This document shows, one piece after another, positions 1 through 8,801 of a DNA stretch of 64,000 bases (within the stretch, counting starts at the first letter, position 1; the number at the start of each line of letters is the position of its first letter). Under the pieces are notes generated by a model. That model was not told where the DNA came from. It made no database searches and saw nothing but the letters and a program-made list of their open reading frames with translations. Origin of the DNA: Soonwooa sp023440705 (GTDB taxonomy: Bacteria; Bacteroidota; Bacteroidia; Flavobacteriales; Weeksellaceae); contig JAEXRP010000110.1 in assembly GCA_023440705.1 (NCBI GenBank), forward strand, positions 26,148 through 90,147, given 5' to 3'. The translations under genes and the position numbers were made by a program.

Positions 1-2046
1 TATAGCTGCACTACGCGGACTTGCTATGTTATTAATGAAGACTATATTTTTAAGGGTGGGAGTTGTTGTAGGAGGGAAGGTTGAATCTCTGTTAACCATT
101 CCTGCTCCACCAAGTGCAAAATTATCACGGATTATTAGATTTCTGTAAATTGTACTACTGTTATAGTTGTAAATGCCACCAGCTTGCCCAGCTGTAATTA
201 CAAGAGGATTTGGGGAAGAAAGTAAAGGTGCATCGCTTGCATATGCCCCACTTATAGTGAAGCCGTCTAAAATAGTTGTGTTAGGGTTCGCATTCGAGAT
301 AACAATGTGATACGTATTATCAGTTGGAGCTGGCATCCCTATCTCGCCACTAAGGATACTTTTATTACCAACTATACTAAGATCCCTTTGCTCTAGATTG
401 TCTTCTGTCCCAGCAAAACCTCCAAAGACCTGTACATTATTTAATAATTGAAAGGTATTGTTTCTATTGGTTGTATTAGCGGTGCTAAAACTATTGTATG
501 GATAAAGCGGTGTATAAGTTCCACCCGCTACCCATATCTGTAGTGGTTTGAGAGGTCCGTATGCAAATCGATTATCATAAGCCTGCTTTAACGCATCCGC
601 CAATTCTTTATAAGCCGTTGCCCACGAAGAGCCATTGCCACTTGTTGCTACATTTTTATTGACATATAAAAAACAGTCTCCAGGTTGGTCATTAATAGCC
701 CATCCTTTATTTAATAATGTTTGATGCGCAGCGTTGGCAATAGGCGTATAAAGCTTGTTGTCTGCACCTAAACTTACACCTGAAACTATATTAGGATTAG
801 CTGCCCAACCCATCAAAGTTGCAGAATACTTTGCGCAATCCATACCAGAGCTAGATAACATACCACCAAGGTCGGTTACAGAATTTAGTTTCCAATTACC
901 AAGACTTTGGTTAAAAGCCGTCGCTATTTTAAACATATCCTTCATCGTCGTAACCTTTCTAGTATCCCAACCGCTAATGTCTTGATTAAAAGACTTACTG
1001 TTAATAAACATGGATTGCATATTTGTAACATTAGAAGTATTCCATCCAGCAATGTTTTGGTTAAACAACTTATTACTGTTAAACATTTCACTCATATCTG
1101 TAACTTGGCTAGTGTCCCAGCTACTAATATCTTGGTTAAAAGAATTAGCGAAGGCAAACATGCCGCCCATATTGGTTACCTTCGACGTTTTCCAACTGCT
1201 AATATCTTGACTAAAAGAATTTGCCTCAAAGAAAGTCCCCGCCATATTTGTTACATTACTGGTATCCCAGCTGGCAATATTTTGGTCAAAATCTGTTGCA
1301 AAATAGAACATCTGTACCATGTTCGTCACTTTAGTAGTTTTCCAACTTCCTATATTTTGGTTAAAAACATAAGCATATTCAAACAACCTCTGCATATTGG
1401 TGACATTTGAGACGTTCCAATTATTGATGTTAGATGGACCATTTAATACAAAACAATTTGAAAACATCATACTCATGTCTGTGACAGCACTTAGATTAGG
1501 GATATCGGTAGCACTAACATTAAGCTTGTGACAATTAGCAAATGCATTTGACATCGTTGTCCAGTTAGCCGTGCCCCACTGTTTGACATCAATTAATCTA
1601 TCTCTGTCTGTTGAGCCAATCGCGAAGGCTTTCAGATTGCTAGGATCAAGACTTAGTTCAATGGTCTTTCCTACTGGAAGCGTATTAATTGTAGCCGTGG
1701 TAGTTGTTATGTTACCGCTACCATTATCTAATCCATCTATAGACTTCCATGTATAACTAACAGGGCCAGAAAAGCTTACGTCGAATTTTATTGTAGTATT
1801 AGCAGAGCCTGGTTGGCTAAGATCCCAAACTGTTACAAAAGCTTGGCTTGCACTTTGAGCATTATCTTTTGCATTACTCGAGCTTGTCGGAACGTGCGCA
1901 AAGTTTTGATTGTTTTTGGTTTTGATATTAAGTCTGGAAATCAAGGTTTTTCCGTCATTCTCATAACCAATTTTGCTGTTAGTAGTCTTTGCCCACATAA
2001 GGACATGACAAAGCATTAAAAATACCTGAAGTATATTTTTTTTCAT
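1..2046 (-). CDS. BspA-like surface protein with DUF285 repeats and beta-helix-like region (partial)
   Basis: The minus-strand frame is open from an ATG at 2046 to base 1 (682 codons) with no stop, so the C-terminus lies outside the window. Residues 1-20 look like a signal peptide (MKKN start, hydrophobic core). About residues 205-400 carry roughly eight 25-residue repeats of the type W-[DNK]-[TV]-S-x-V-T-[ND]-M-x-x-M-F-x-x-A-x-x-F-N-Q-D/N-I, the hallmark of BspA-like DUF285 surface proteins. Then follows SSWATAYKELADAL, a motif common at the start of right-handed beta-helix (pectin-lyase-like) regions, with GGFAGTE and DGFTISGAY further on. Inference: a secreted or cell-surface adhesin-like protein, probably with a type IX sorting domain beyond the window edge. 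No enzyme motif is visible. Confidence 0.85.
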   Translation of the reverse strand, partial: MKKNILQVFLMLCHVLMWAKTTNSKIGYENDGKTLISRLNIKTKNNQNFAHVPTSSSNAKDNAQSASQAFVTVWDLSQPGSANTTIKFDVSFSGPVSYTWKSIDGLDNGSGNITTTTATINTLPVGKTIELSLDPSNLKAFAIGSTDRDRLIDVKQWGTANWTTMSNAFANCHKLNVSATDIPNLSAVTDMSMMFSNCFVLNGPSNINNWNVSNVTNMQRLFEYAYVFNQNIGSWKTTKVTNMVQMFYFATDFDQNIASWDTSNVTNMAGTFFEANSFSQDISSWKTSKVTNMGGMFAFANSFNQDISSWDTSQVTDMSEMFNSNKLFNQNIAGWNTSNVTNMQSMFINSKSFNQDISGWDTRKVTTMKDMFKIATAFNQSLGNWKLNSVTDLGGMLSSSGMDCAKYSATLMGWAANPNIVSGVSLGADNKLYTPIANAAHQTLLNKGWAINDQPGDCFLYVNKNVATSGNGSSWATAYKELADALKQAYDNRFAYGPLKPLQIWVAGGTYTPLYPYNSFSTANTTNRNNTFQLLNNVQVFGGFAGTEDNLEQRDLSIVGNKSILSGEIGMPAPTDNTYHIVISNANPNTTILDGFTISGAYASDAPLLSSPNPLVITAGQAGGIYNYNSSTIYRNLIIRDNFALGGAGMVNRDSTFPPTTTPTLKNIVFINNIASPRSAAI
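858..1435 (-). repeat. 75-bp tandem coding repeats (DUF285 units)
   Basis: About eight in-frame 25-codon units are arranged head to tail. Each encodes W-x-T-S-x-V-T-N-M followed by M-F, an aromatic or Ala-rich turn, and F-N-Q. The units are diverged in DNA but constant in length. The antisense open frames over this stretch are shadows of the repeat. Confidence 0.8.
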
Positions 2047-2485
2047 AAGTGTGTTTTTTAGTTTAAAAAATTAAATAGTTTTCCTTATCCTTTAATTTGG
2101 AAAGCTACCTAAATTTATAAGCAATCGTCAAAAGTAGTAAAATTCGGAGAAAAATCATTGACTGGATGCAAACTAATTGAGCTAATATTAGCTTTAGAAA
2201 AGAAACAAGTTTATCATTAATTTTATCAACAATCTTTTTCTAAATTGATCCAACCTAAACTAATTTGTCGATCCATCGCCATCCACCATCATTTTAACAA
2301 AACCTCTACAATAAGCGAATTGCTTTATTAAAAGTAAATCGCATCAACATCTAATTACGGAATTCTGGTCTAAAGTTCGACATGCATTAATTAACATACC
2401 CTAATTTAATTCAAACTAAGATAATTTGGTTATCAGTGGCAATTGGCTTAAATTCGTACAAGATAAATTTTAAAACAAATAAATA
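2047..2485. other. Intergenic region between divergent surface-protein gene and glyA
   Basis: This 439-bp AT-rich stretch holds no convincing ORF. A TAnnTTTG-type -7 box (TACTTTTG on the minus strand, 2129-2136) could serve the surface-protein gene, but no -33 TTG lies at the usual distance, so it is weak. I found no clear promoter for glyA. Confidence 0.35.
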
Positions 2486-3757
2486 ATGAATCAGGATATC
2501 ATCTTCGACCTTATCGAGAAAGAAAGACAAAGACAAACACATGGCATCGAGCTTATCGCATCAGAAAACTTCGTGTCAGATAATGTAATGAAAGCGATGG
2601 GAAGTGTGCTTACTAACAAGTATGCAGAAGGTTATCCTGGTAAAAGATATTATGGTGGTTGCGAAGTAGTAGACGAGGTTGAGACTTTGGCAATCGAACG
2701 TGCAAAACAACTTTTCGGTGTCGACTATGTTAACGTACAGCCACATTCTGGTTCTCAGGCTAATGCTGCAATTTATTTAGCCGTGTTAAAACCTGGCGAC
2801 AAAATTATGGGAATGGATCTTTCGATGGGAGGTCACCTAACACATGGTTCTGCGGTTAACTTTTCGGGAATACAATATGATGTTGTTTCTTATGGCGTAG
2901 ATCGTGAGTCAGGACTTATCGACTATGATCAAATGCGTGAGGTAGCGCTTCGTGAAAGACCAAAAATGATGATTGCTGGTTTCTCTGCATATTCTAGAGA
3001 TTTGGATTATGCTAAATTTCGTGAAGTCGCTGACGAAATTGGTGCAACACTTTGGGCTGATATTGCGCATCCAGCAGGGCTTGTTGCTAAAGGACTTCTT
3101 AATAATCCTTTCGATCATTGTCATGTGGTGACGACAACAACGCACAAGACGCTGCGTGGACCTCGTGGTGGTATGATTATGATGGGTAAAGATTTTGAAA
3201 ACACTTACGGGCACAAAACACCAAAAGGTGACATCAAAATGATGAGCCAAGTTTTGGATGGTGCGGTTTTTCCAGGAATCCAAGGAGGTCCGCTAGAGCA
3301 TGTTATTGCTGGTAAAGCGGTGGCTTTTGGAGAAGCGATTGATACACAATTTGAGGTTTATGCAAAACAGGTGAAAGCCAATGCGCAAGCTTTAGCAAAA
3401 GCAATGATTGCAAATGGTTTTGATATCGTAAGTGGTGGAACGGACAATCACCTAATGTTGGTAGATCTTCGTAACAAAAATGTTAATGGTAAAGAAACCG
3501 AAAAAGCTTTAGTAAAAGCAGATATCACGTGTAATAAAAATATGGTTCCGTTTGATGATAAGTCACCATTCACAACTTCTGGTATTAGATTAGGGACAGC
3601 TGCAATTACAACAAGAGGTCTTAAAGAAAATGATATGGAAGCTATTGCTTCATTAATTTCTGAAGTGGTTGATAACATCAAAAATGAAGAAGTTTTAGCA
3701 TCTGTTAGAACGAAAGTTAACCAACTAATGGAAGGAAAAGCGCTTTTCAATTACTAA
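2486..3757 (+). CDS. glyA: Serine hydroxymethyltransferase
   Basis: Converts serine plus tetrahydrofolate to glycine plus methylene-tetrahydrofolate in the cytoplasm, using PLP. At 423 aa it is normal for the family. Visible signatures are HGIELIASENFVS near the N-terminus, GKRYYGGCE, QPHSGSQAN, and TTTTHKTLRGPRGG, in which Lys221 is the PLP-binding lysine. The ATG at 2486 gives the family start MNQDIIFDLIEKER. The gene stands alone and ends in its own hairpin terminator. Nothing unusual is seen. Confidence 0.98.
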   Translation: MNQDIIFDLIEKERQRQTHGIELIASENFVSDNVMKAMGSVLTNKYAEGYPGKRYYGGCEVVDEVETLAIERAKQLFGVDYVNVQPHSGSQANAAIYLAVLKPGDKIMGMDLSMGGHLTHGSAVNFSGIQYDVVSYGVDRESGLIDYDQMREVALRERPKMMIAGFSAYSRDLDYAKFREVADEIGATLWADIAHPAGLVAKGLLNNPFDHCHVVTTTTHKTLRGPRGGMIMMGKDFENTYGHKTPKGDIKMMSQVLDGAVFPGIQGGPLEHVIAGKAVAFGEAIDTQFEVYAKQVKANAQALAKAMIANGFDIVSGGTDNHLMLVDLRNKNVNGKETEKALVKADITCNKNMVPFDDKSPFTTSGIRLGTAAITTRGLKENDMEAIASLISEVVDNIKNEEVLASVRTKVNQLMEGKALFNY

Positions 3758-3778
3758 AATTTTCGTTTTTAAAATATA

Positions 3779-3814
3779 AAAATTCCAAAGTCGTAAGGCT
3801 TTGGAATTTTTTTT
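3779..3814 (+). terminator. Intrinsic terminator of glyA
   Basis: Perfect stem AATTCCAAAG / CTTTGGAATT with an 8-nt loop, followed by a run of T, 24 bp after the glyA stop. Confidence 0.85.
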
Positions 3815-3904
3815 AACCAAGTTTGAGGAAGCAACCTCTCCTCTTCAATTGTTAGAAAGTCATGTTAAACTTCGCTTAATTAATTATGCTATATCTACGA
3901 ATAT

Positions 3905-3958
3905 TTGCGGAGCATTAGCAGCGAGCGTCCGAACGAGCCGTCATGTGGCACGCCCAAA
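3905..3958. repeat. Short GC-rich intergenic element
   Basis: A GC-rich island in AT-rich DNA with the words GCGAGCGTCCGAACGAGC and GGCACGCCCAAAAT directly before a terminator. The longer element at 32158-32333 has similar words (GAGCCGTCCGAGCGTC and GGACACGCCATAAAA) in the same position relative to a minus-strand terminator. It is probably a decayed or short copy of the same repeat family. Confidence 0.5.
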
Positions 3959-3959
3959 A

Positions 3960-3992
3960 TAAAAAAATCCCGACTCTTTGTAGAATCGGGAC
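3960..3992 (-). terminator. Intrinsic terminator of the rpoBC-DUF3467 unit
   Basis: Read on the minus strand: AGTCCCGATTCT, loop, AGAGTCGGGATT, then a T run. It lies 22 bp after the DUF3467 stop. Confidence 0.85.
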
Positions 3993-4014
3993 TTCTGATA
4001 TGTTAAGAAAAATC

Positions 4015-4320
4015 TTAAGCTTGTACGTTGTTACCTCCTAATACGAAAGGTTCAACTTCTTTGATTTCTCCGTATTGTTGCTCGTAGTTAGCGATATTTT
4101 GTTGTAACGCAGCCAATACTCTCTTTGCGTGAAGTGGAGCCAAGATTACTCTTGATCTTACGTTAGCTTGTTGTACACCTGGCATTAATTGGATGAAATC
4201 CATTACGAACTCTGACGGAGAGTGATTAACTAATGCTAAGTTACAGTATACACCAGCAGCTACCATTTCGTTAAGTTGGATGTTGATGTTGTTAGGATCT
4301 TGATTTTGATTGTTGTCCAT
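4015..4320 (-). CDS. DUF3467 family protein
   Basis: A 101-aa protein. The N-terminus is Asn/Gln-rich (MDNNQNQDPNNINIQLNE); then VYCNLALVNHSPSEFVMDF and the LAPLHAKRVLAALQQNIANYE stretch typical of DUF3467. No signal peptide or TM segment, so probably cytoplasmic. It follows rpoC on the same strand after an 89-bp gap with a large inverted repeat, and precedes the terminator, so it is likely the last gene of the rpoBC transcript. DUF3467 beside rpoC is common in Bacteroidota. The function is not known. A link to RNA polymerase is inference from position only. Confidence 0.85.
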   Translation of the reverse strand: MDNNQNQDPNNINIQLNEMVAAGVYCNLALVNHSPSEFVMDFIQLMPGVQQANVRSRVILAPLHAKRVLAALQQNIANYEQQYGEIKEVEPFVLGGNNVQA

Positions 4321-4340
4321 TTTAAATTTTGTTTTTGTTT

Positions 4341-4409
4341 AATATTTAAAGTTTCAGGTTTGCAAGATATGACTTTCATCTTGAAACCTGAAACTAAAAA
4401 CTAAATATT
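4341..4409. repeat. Large inverted repeat between rpoC and DUF3467 gene
   Basis: Arms AGTTTCAGGTTT (4350-4361) plus AAGAT pair with ATCTT plus AAACCTGAAACT (4384-4395). An outer AATATTTA/TAAATATT pair (4341-4348 and 4402-4409) reaches the rpoC stop. The stem is not followed by a T run, so it may process or stabilise RNA rather than terminate. Confidence 0.75.
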
Positions 4410-7400
4410 TTAGTTGATGTCTTCGAATTCTTTTTTAGAACCAACGATTACGTTTTGGTATTCTTTAAGACCTGTACCTGCAGGGATTCTGTGTCCTACA
4501 ATTACGTTTTCTTTAAGACCTCCTAAGTAATCTACTTTACCAGACACTGCTGCCTCGTTAAGTACTTTGGTTGTTTCTTGGAAGGATGCTGCTGACATGA
4601 ATGACTTAGTCTGTAACGCTGCTCTTGTAATACCTTGTAATACTGGCGTTGCTGTTGCAGGAAGTGCTTCGCGTACTTGTACTAAAGCTTGATCTTCACG
4701 CTTCAACTTCGAGTTTTCGTCACGTAGTTCTCTAGCTGTGATCATCTGACCTGGTTTTAGGTCTTTAGAATCTCCAGCGTCAACAACTACTTTAAGTCCA
4801 AATACTCTGTTGTTTTCTTCTAAGAAGTCATACTTATGCTCTAATGCACCTTCTAGGAACTGCGTATCGCCACCATCTACAATCGAAACTTTTGTCATCA
4901 TCTGACGAACGATAATCTCGAAGTGTTTGTCGTCGATTTTTACACCTTGTAAACGGTAAACCTCTTGGATCTCGTTTACTAAGTATTCTTGTACCGCAGT
5001 TGGCCCTTTGATGTGTAAGATATCGTCTGGCGTAACTGATCCGTCTGATAATGGAGAACCAGCTGTTACGAAGTCATTCTCCTGTACCAAAATTTGGTTA
5101 GAAAGTTTAACTAAGTATTTCTTGATTTCACCAGTTTTAGCTTCTACAACCAATTCGCGGTTACCTCTTTTGATCTTACCGTAAGATACTACACCGTCAA
5201 TTTCTGTAACAACCGCTGGGTTAGATGGGTTACGAGCTTCGAACAATTCGGTAACTCTCGGAAGACCTCCGGTGATATCCCCCGCTTTTGCAGATTTTCT
5301 TGGGATCTTAACTAAGACTTTACCAGCCTTAATTTTTTCTCCGTCGTTAACCATAAGGTGGGCACCAACTGGAAGGTTGTAAGCTTTTTGTTCAACACCT
5401 TTAGAGTCTACAACTTTAAGGGTTGGTACAGCTTTCTTATTTCTAGATTCAGAGATTACTTTCTCTTCGAATCCTGTTTGTTCATCAATCTCAAGCGCGA
5501 ATGAAACCCCTTGGATAATATCTTCGTATTCTACTTTACCAGCAGTTTCTGCAATAATTACCGCGTTATATGGATCCCATTTCGCGATCATTGTTCCTTT
5601 AGTAACTTTCTCACCTGGTTTTACAAATAATGATGAACCATAAGGTAAGTTAGCAACCATGATAGGTGTACGTGCTTCGTTATCCATCACTAAACGGAAT
5701 TCTGTTGAACGAGATACAACGATTTCTGCTGTATTTCCGTCTTCATCTTCCGAAGTAATCGTTCTAACTTCGTCCATCTCAACAATACCATCACGTTTTG
5801 CAACGATAGAAGGATTTTCTGAAATGTTACCTGCAGTACCCCCTTGGTGGAAGGTTCTCAATGTTAACTGTGTACCAGGCTCACCAATAGATTGTGCAGC
5901 GATTACACCAACTGCTTCACCCATGTGGATCATCTTACCTGTTGCTAGGTTACGTCCATAACACTTAGAACAGATACCTTTTTTAGCTTCACAAGTTAAT
6001 GGAGAGCGTACTTCTACAGACTCAATACCAGCAGTTTCGATTGCTTTAGCTAATGCTTCGTTAATCAATTCTCCTGCTTCTACGATTAACTCGTCAGATT
6101 CTGGATCGTAGATATCGTGAAGTGATACTCTACCTAAGATTCTTTCAGAAATCTTCTCAACGATTTCGTCATTTTTCTTAAGTGGTGTAACTTCTGTACC
6201 TCTTAATGTTCCACAATCTTCTTCAGTAATGATAACATCCTGAGCAACGTCAACCAAACGACGTGTTAAGTAACCAGCATCGGCAGTTTTAAGAGCGGTA
6301 TCCGCAAGACCTTTACGAGCACCGTGGGTAGAGATAAAGTACTCCAAAATCGAAAGACCTTCTTTAAAGTTCGCGATAATTGGGTTTTCGATAATCTCAG
6401 CACCAACAGAACCAGCTTTTTGTGGTTTTGCCATCAAACCTCTCATACCAGACAACTGACGGATCTGTTCCTTAGAACCCCTCGCTCCAGAGTCAAGCAT
6501 CATATATACAGAGTTGAAACCACCTTGGTCAGTTTTCATTCTGCTCATGATCATTTCTGTTAGAGACGCATTGGTATTTGTCCAAACGTCAATAACTTGG
6601 TTATAACGTTCTGTATCGGTAATAAGACCCATGTTATAGTTAGCCTTAATTTCGTCAACAGATTCGATAGCCGAAGCAATCATTGTTTTCTTCTCAGCAG
6701 GAACTACAATGTCACCTAATGAGAACGAAAGACCTCCTTTGAATGCGTTAGAATAACCTAAGTCTTTCATATCATCCAAGAACTTAACCGTTGTAGGGAA
6801 GTCTGTATCTGCAAGGATTCTACCGATAACGTTTCTAAGAGACTTCTTAGTCAACAATTCGTCGATATAACCAACTTGTTTAGGAACGATTTGGTTGAAG
6901 ATAATTCTACCAACAGTTGTTTCGATTAGTTTAGTAACCAATTCGCCATCAACTTTTACTGGTAGTTTACATCTTACTTTAGCATTCAAAGAAACTTGAC
7001 CTTCAGCGTAAGCGATTTCTGCTTCTTCTGGAGAATAGAAAGCAAGACCTTCACCTTTAACTTTCATAGTTTCTGTAGAATCCAATTGTTTTGTCATGAA
7101 GTATAGACCCAAAACCATGTCCTGAGAAGGTACCGTAATTGGAGAACCATTCGCAGGGTTTAGGATGTTTTGAGAACCCAACATCAATAACTGAGCTTCC
7201 AAAATTGCTTCTGGACCTAAAGGTAAGTGTACCGCCATCTGGTCACCATCGAAATCGGCGTTGAAAGCCGTTGTTACCAATGGGTGAAGTTGGATTGCTT
7301 TACCTTCAATCATCTTAGGCTGGAATGCTTGGATACCCAAACGGTGAAGCGTAGGTGCACGGTTCAAAAGAACTGGGTGACCTTTCATCACGTTTTCTAA

Positions 7401-8675
7401 GATATCATAAACTACAGGCTCTTTTCTGTCGATGATTCTCTTAGCAGATTTTACAGTTTTTACAATTCCTCTCTCGATTAGTTTTCTAATGATGAATGGT
7501 TTGTAAAGTTCAGCTGCCATATCTTTTGGAAGACCACACTCGTGCAATTGTAGACTAGGCCCAACGACAATTACCGAACGAGCTGAGTAGTCAACACGCT
7601 TACCTAATAAGTTTTGACGGAAACGACCTTGCTTACCTTTCAATGAATCTGAAAGTGATTTCAATGGTCTGTTAGATTCCGACTTAACTGCAGAAGATTT
7701 TCTTGTGTTATCGAATAATGAATCAACCGATTCTTGAAGCATACGCTTTTCGTTTCTTAAGATAACTTCAGGCGCTTTGATCTCCAATAATCTCTTAAGA
7801 CGGTTATTTCTGATGATAACTCTTCTGTAAAGGTCGTTAAGATCTGATGTTGCAAAACGTCCACCATCCAATGGAACTAATGGTCTTAATTCTGGTGGTA
7901 TAACTGGAAGAACACGCATCACCATCCACTCTGGACGGTTGATCATTCTTGTGTTAGCACCTCTAAGGGCTTCAACAACATTTAATCTTTTTAATGCTTC
8001 AGTTCTTCTTTGCTTAGAGCCTTCGTTGTGAGCTTTGTGACGAAGATCGAAAGACAATGCGTCTAGGTCGATTCTCTTCAACAATTCTTCAACAGCTTCG
8101 GCACCCATTTTAGCAACGAATTTGTTAGGATCAGAATCGTCAAGATATTGATTCTCTACTGGAAGCGTTTCTAGAACATCTAGATATTCTTCTTCTGTAA
8201 GGAATTCTTTATCCTCGAAATCTGAACCGTCTGCTTTTTTAGCAATACCTTGTTGGATCACCACATATCTTTCGTAGTAGATGATCATATCTAGCTTCTT
8301 AGAAGGAATACCTAATAAGTAACCGATTTTGTTAGGTAAAGAACGGAAATACCAAATGTGAGCAACTGGCACCACAAGTCCGATGTGACCAATTCTTTCA
8401 CGTCTTACTTTTTTCTCTGTAACTTCTACACCACAACGGTCACATACGATACCTTTGTAACGGATACGTTTGTATTTTCCACAAGCACATTCGTAGTCTT
8501 TTACAGGACCAAAGATTTTTTCGCAGAACAAACCATCTCTTTCTGGCTTGTGCGTACGATAGTTAATTGTTTCTGGTTTTAAAACTTCCCCTCTAGATTC
8601 TTGAAGAATAGATTCTGGTGAAGCTAAACCGATAGTGATTTTACTAAATCTACTTGATTTATTTTTATTTGACAT
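4410..8675 (-). CDS. rpoC: DNA-directed RNA polymerase subunit beta'
   Basis: Largest core subunit of RNA polymerase (1421 aa); with beta it forms the active centre. Seen: the N-terminal zinc ribbon with Cys63, Cys65, Cys78 and Cys81; the catalytic Mg-binding NADFDGDQM at about residues 472-480; GARKGLADTALKTADAGYLT in the bridge-helix/trigger region; a second Cys cluster (CEAKKGICSKCYG); and the GTAGNISENPS region. Start MSNKNKSSRFSKITIGLASP is as in other Flavobacteriia. It lies 126 bp downstream of rpoB with a nested inverted repeat between. Confidence 0.99.
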   Translation of the reverse strand: MSNKNKSSRFSKITIGLASPESILQESRGEVLKPETINYRTHKPERDGLFCEKIFGPVKDYECACGKYKRIRYKGIVCDRCGVEVTEKKVRRERIGHIGLVVPVAHIWYFRSLPNKIGYLLGIPSKKLDMIIYYERYVVIQQGIAKKADGSDFEDKEFLTEEEYLDVLETLPVENQYLDDSDPNKFVAKMGAEAVEELLKRIDLDALSFDLRHKAHNEGSKQRRTEALKRLNVVEALRGANTRMINRPEWMVMRVLPVIPPELRPLVPLDGGRFATSDLNDLYRRVIIRNNRLKRLLEIKAPEVILRNEKRMLQESVDSLFDNTRKSSAVKSESNRPLKSLSDSLKGKQGRFRQNLLGKRVDYSARSVIVVGPSLQLHECGLPKDMAAELYKPFIIRKLIERGIVKTVKSAKRIIDRKEPVVYDILENVMKGHPVLLNRAPTLHRLGIQAFQPKMIEGKAIQLHPLVTTAFNADFDGDQMAVHLPLGPEAILEAQLLMLGSQNILNPANGSPITVPSQDMVLGLYFMTKQLDSTETMKVKGEGLAFYSPEEAEIAYAEGQVSLNAKVRCKLPVKVDGELVTKLIETTVGRIIFNQIVPKQVGYIDELLTKKSLRNVIGRILADTDFPTTVKFLDDMKDLGYSNAFKGGLSFSLGDIVVPAEKKTMIASAIESVDEIKANYNMGLITDTERYNQVIDVWTNTNASLTEMIMSRMKTDQGGFNSVYMMLDSGARGSKEQIRQLSGMRGLMAKPQKAGSVGAEIIENPIIANFKEGLSILEYFISTHGARKGLADTALKTADAGYLTRRLVDVAQDVIITEEDCGTLRGTEVTPLKKNDEIVEKISERILGRVSLHDIYDPESDELIVEAGELINEALAKAIETAGIESVEVRSPLTCEAKKGICSKCYGRNLATGKMIHMGEAVGVIAAQSIGEPGTQLTLRTFHQGGTAGNISENPSIVAKRDGIVEMDEVRTITSEDEDGNTAEIVVSRSTEFRLVMDNEARTPIMVANLPYGSSLFVKPGEKVTKGTMIAKWDPYNAVIIAETAGKVEYEDIIQGVSFALEIDEQTGFEEKVISESRNKKAVPTLKVVDSKGVEQKAYNLPVGAHLMVNDGEKIKAGKVLVKIPRKSAKAGDITGGLPRVTELFEARNPSNPAVVTEIDGVVSYGKIKRGNRELVVEAKTGEIKKYLVKLSNQILVQENDFVTAGSPLSDGSVTPDDILHIKGPTAVQEYLVNEIQEVYRLQGVKIDDKHFEIIVRQMMTKVSIVDGGDTQFLEGALEHKYDFLEENNRVFGLKVVVDAGDSKDLKPGQMITARELRDENSKLKREDQALVQVREALPATATPVLQGITRAALQTKSFMSAASFQETTKVLNEAAVSGKVDYLGGLKENVIVGHRIPAGTGLKEYQNVIVGSKKEFEDIN

Positions 8676-8697
8676 TGTTTTTTAATTTGAGATTTGA

Positions 8698-8797
8698 GAT
8701 TTGAAATTTGAGATTTTACAACCTCTAAAAATTTAGTTTAAAATTTGAAAATTATCTGCTAGCAGAATTTCAGATTTCAAATAATGAATTTCAAATC
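8698..8797. repeat. Nested inverted repeats between rpoB and rpoC
   Basis: GATTTGAAATTT (8698-8709) pairs with GAATTTCAAATC (8786-8797) with one mismatch. Inside lies a second hairpin centred at 8760/8761 on the perfect palindrome TCTGCTAGCAGA (8755-8766), extended by imperfect AAATyTGAAA arms. Related TTTGAGATTTGA words recur before the exonuclease gene near 36.78 kb. Confidence 0.7.
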
Positions 8798-8801
8798 GAA
8801 T

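Noticed and set aside
907..1410. 167-aa plus-strand open frame with repeated motifs
   Set aside because: It is antisense to the DUF285 repeats; its periodicity is a shadow of the 75-bp coding repeats.
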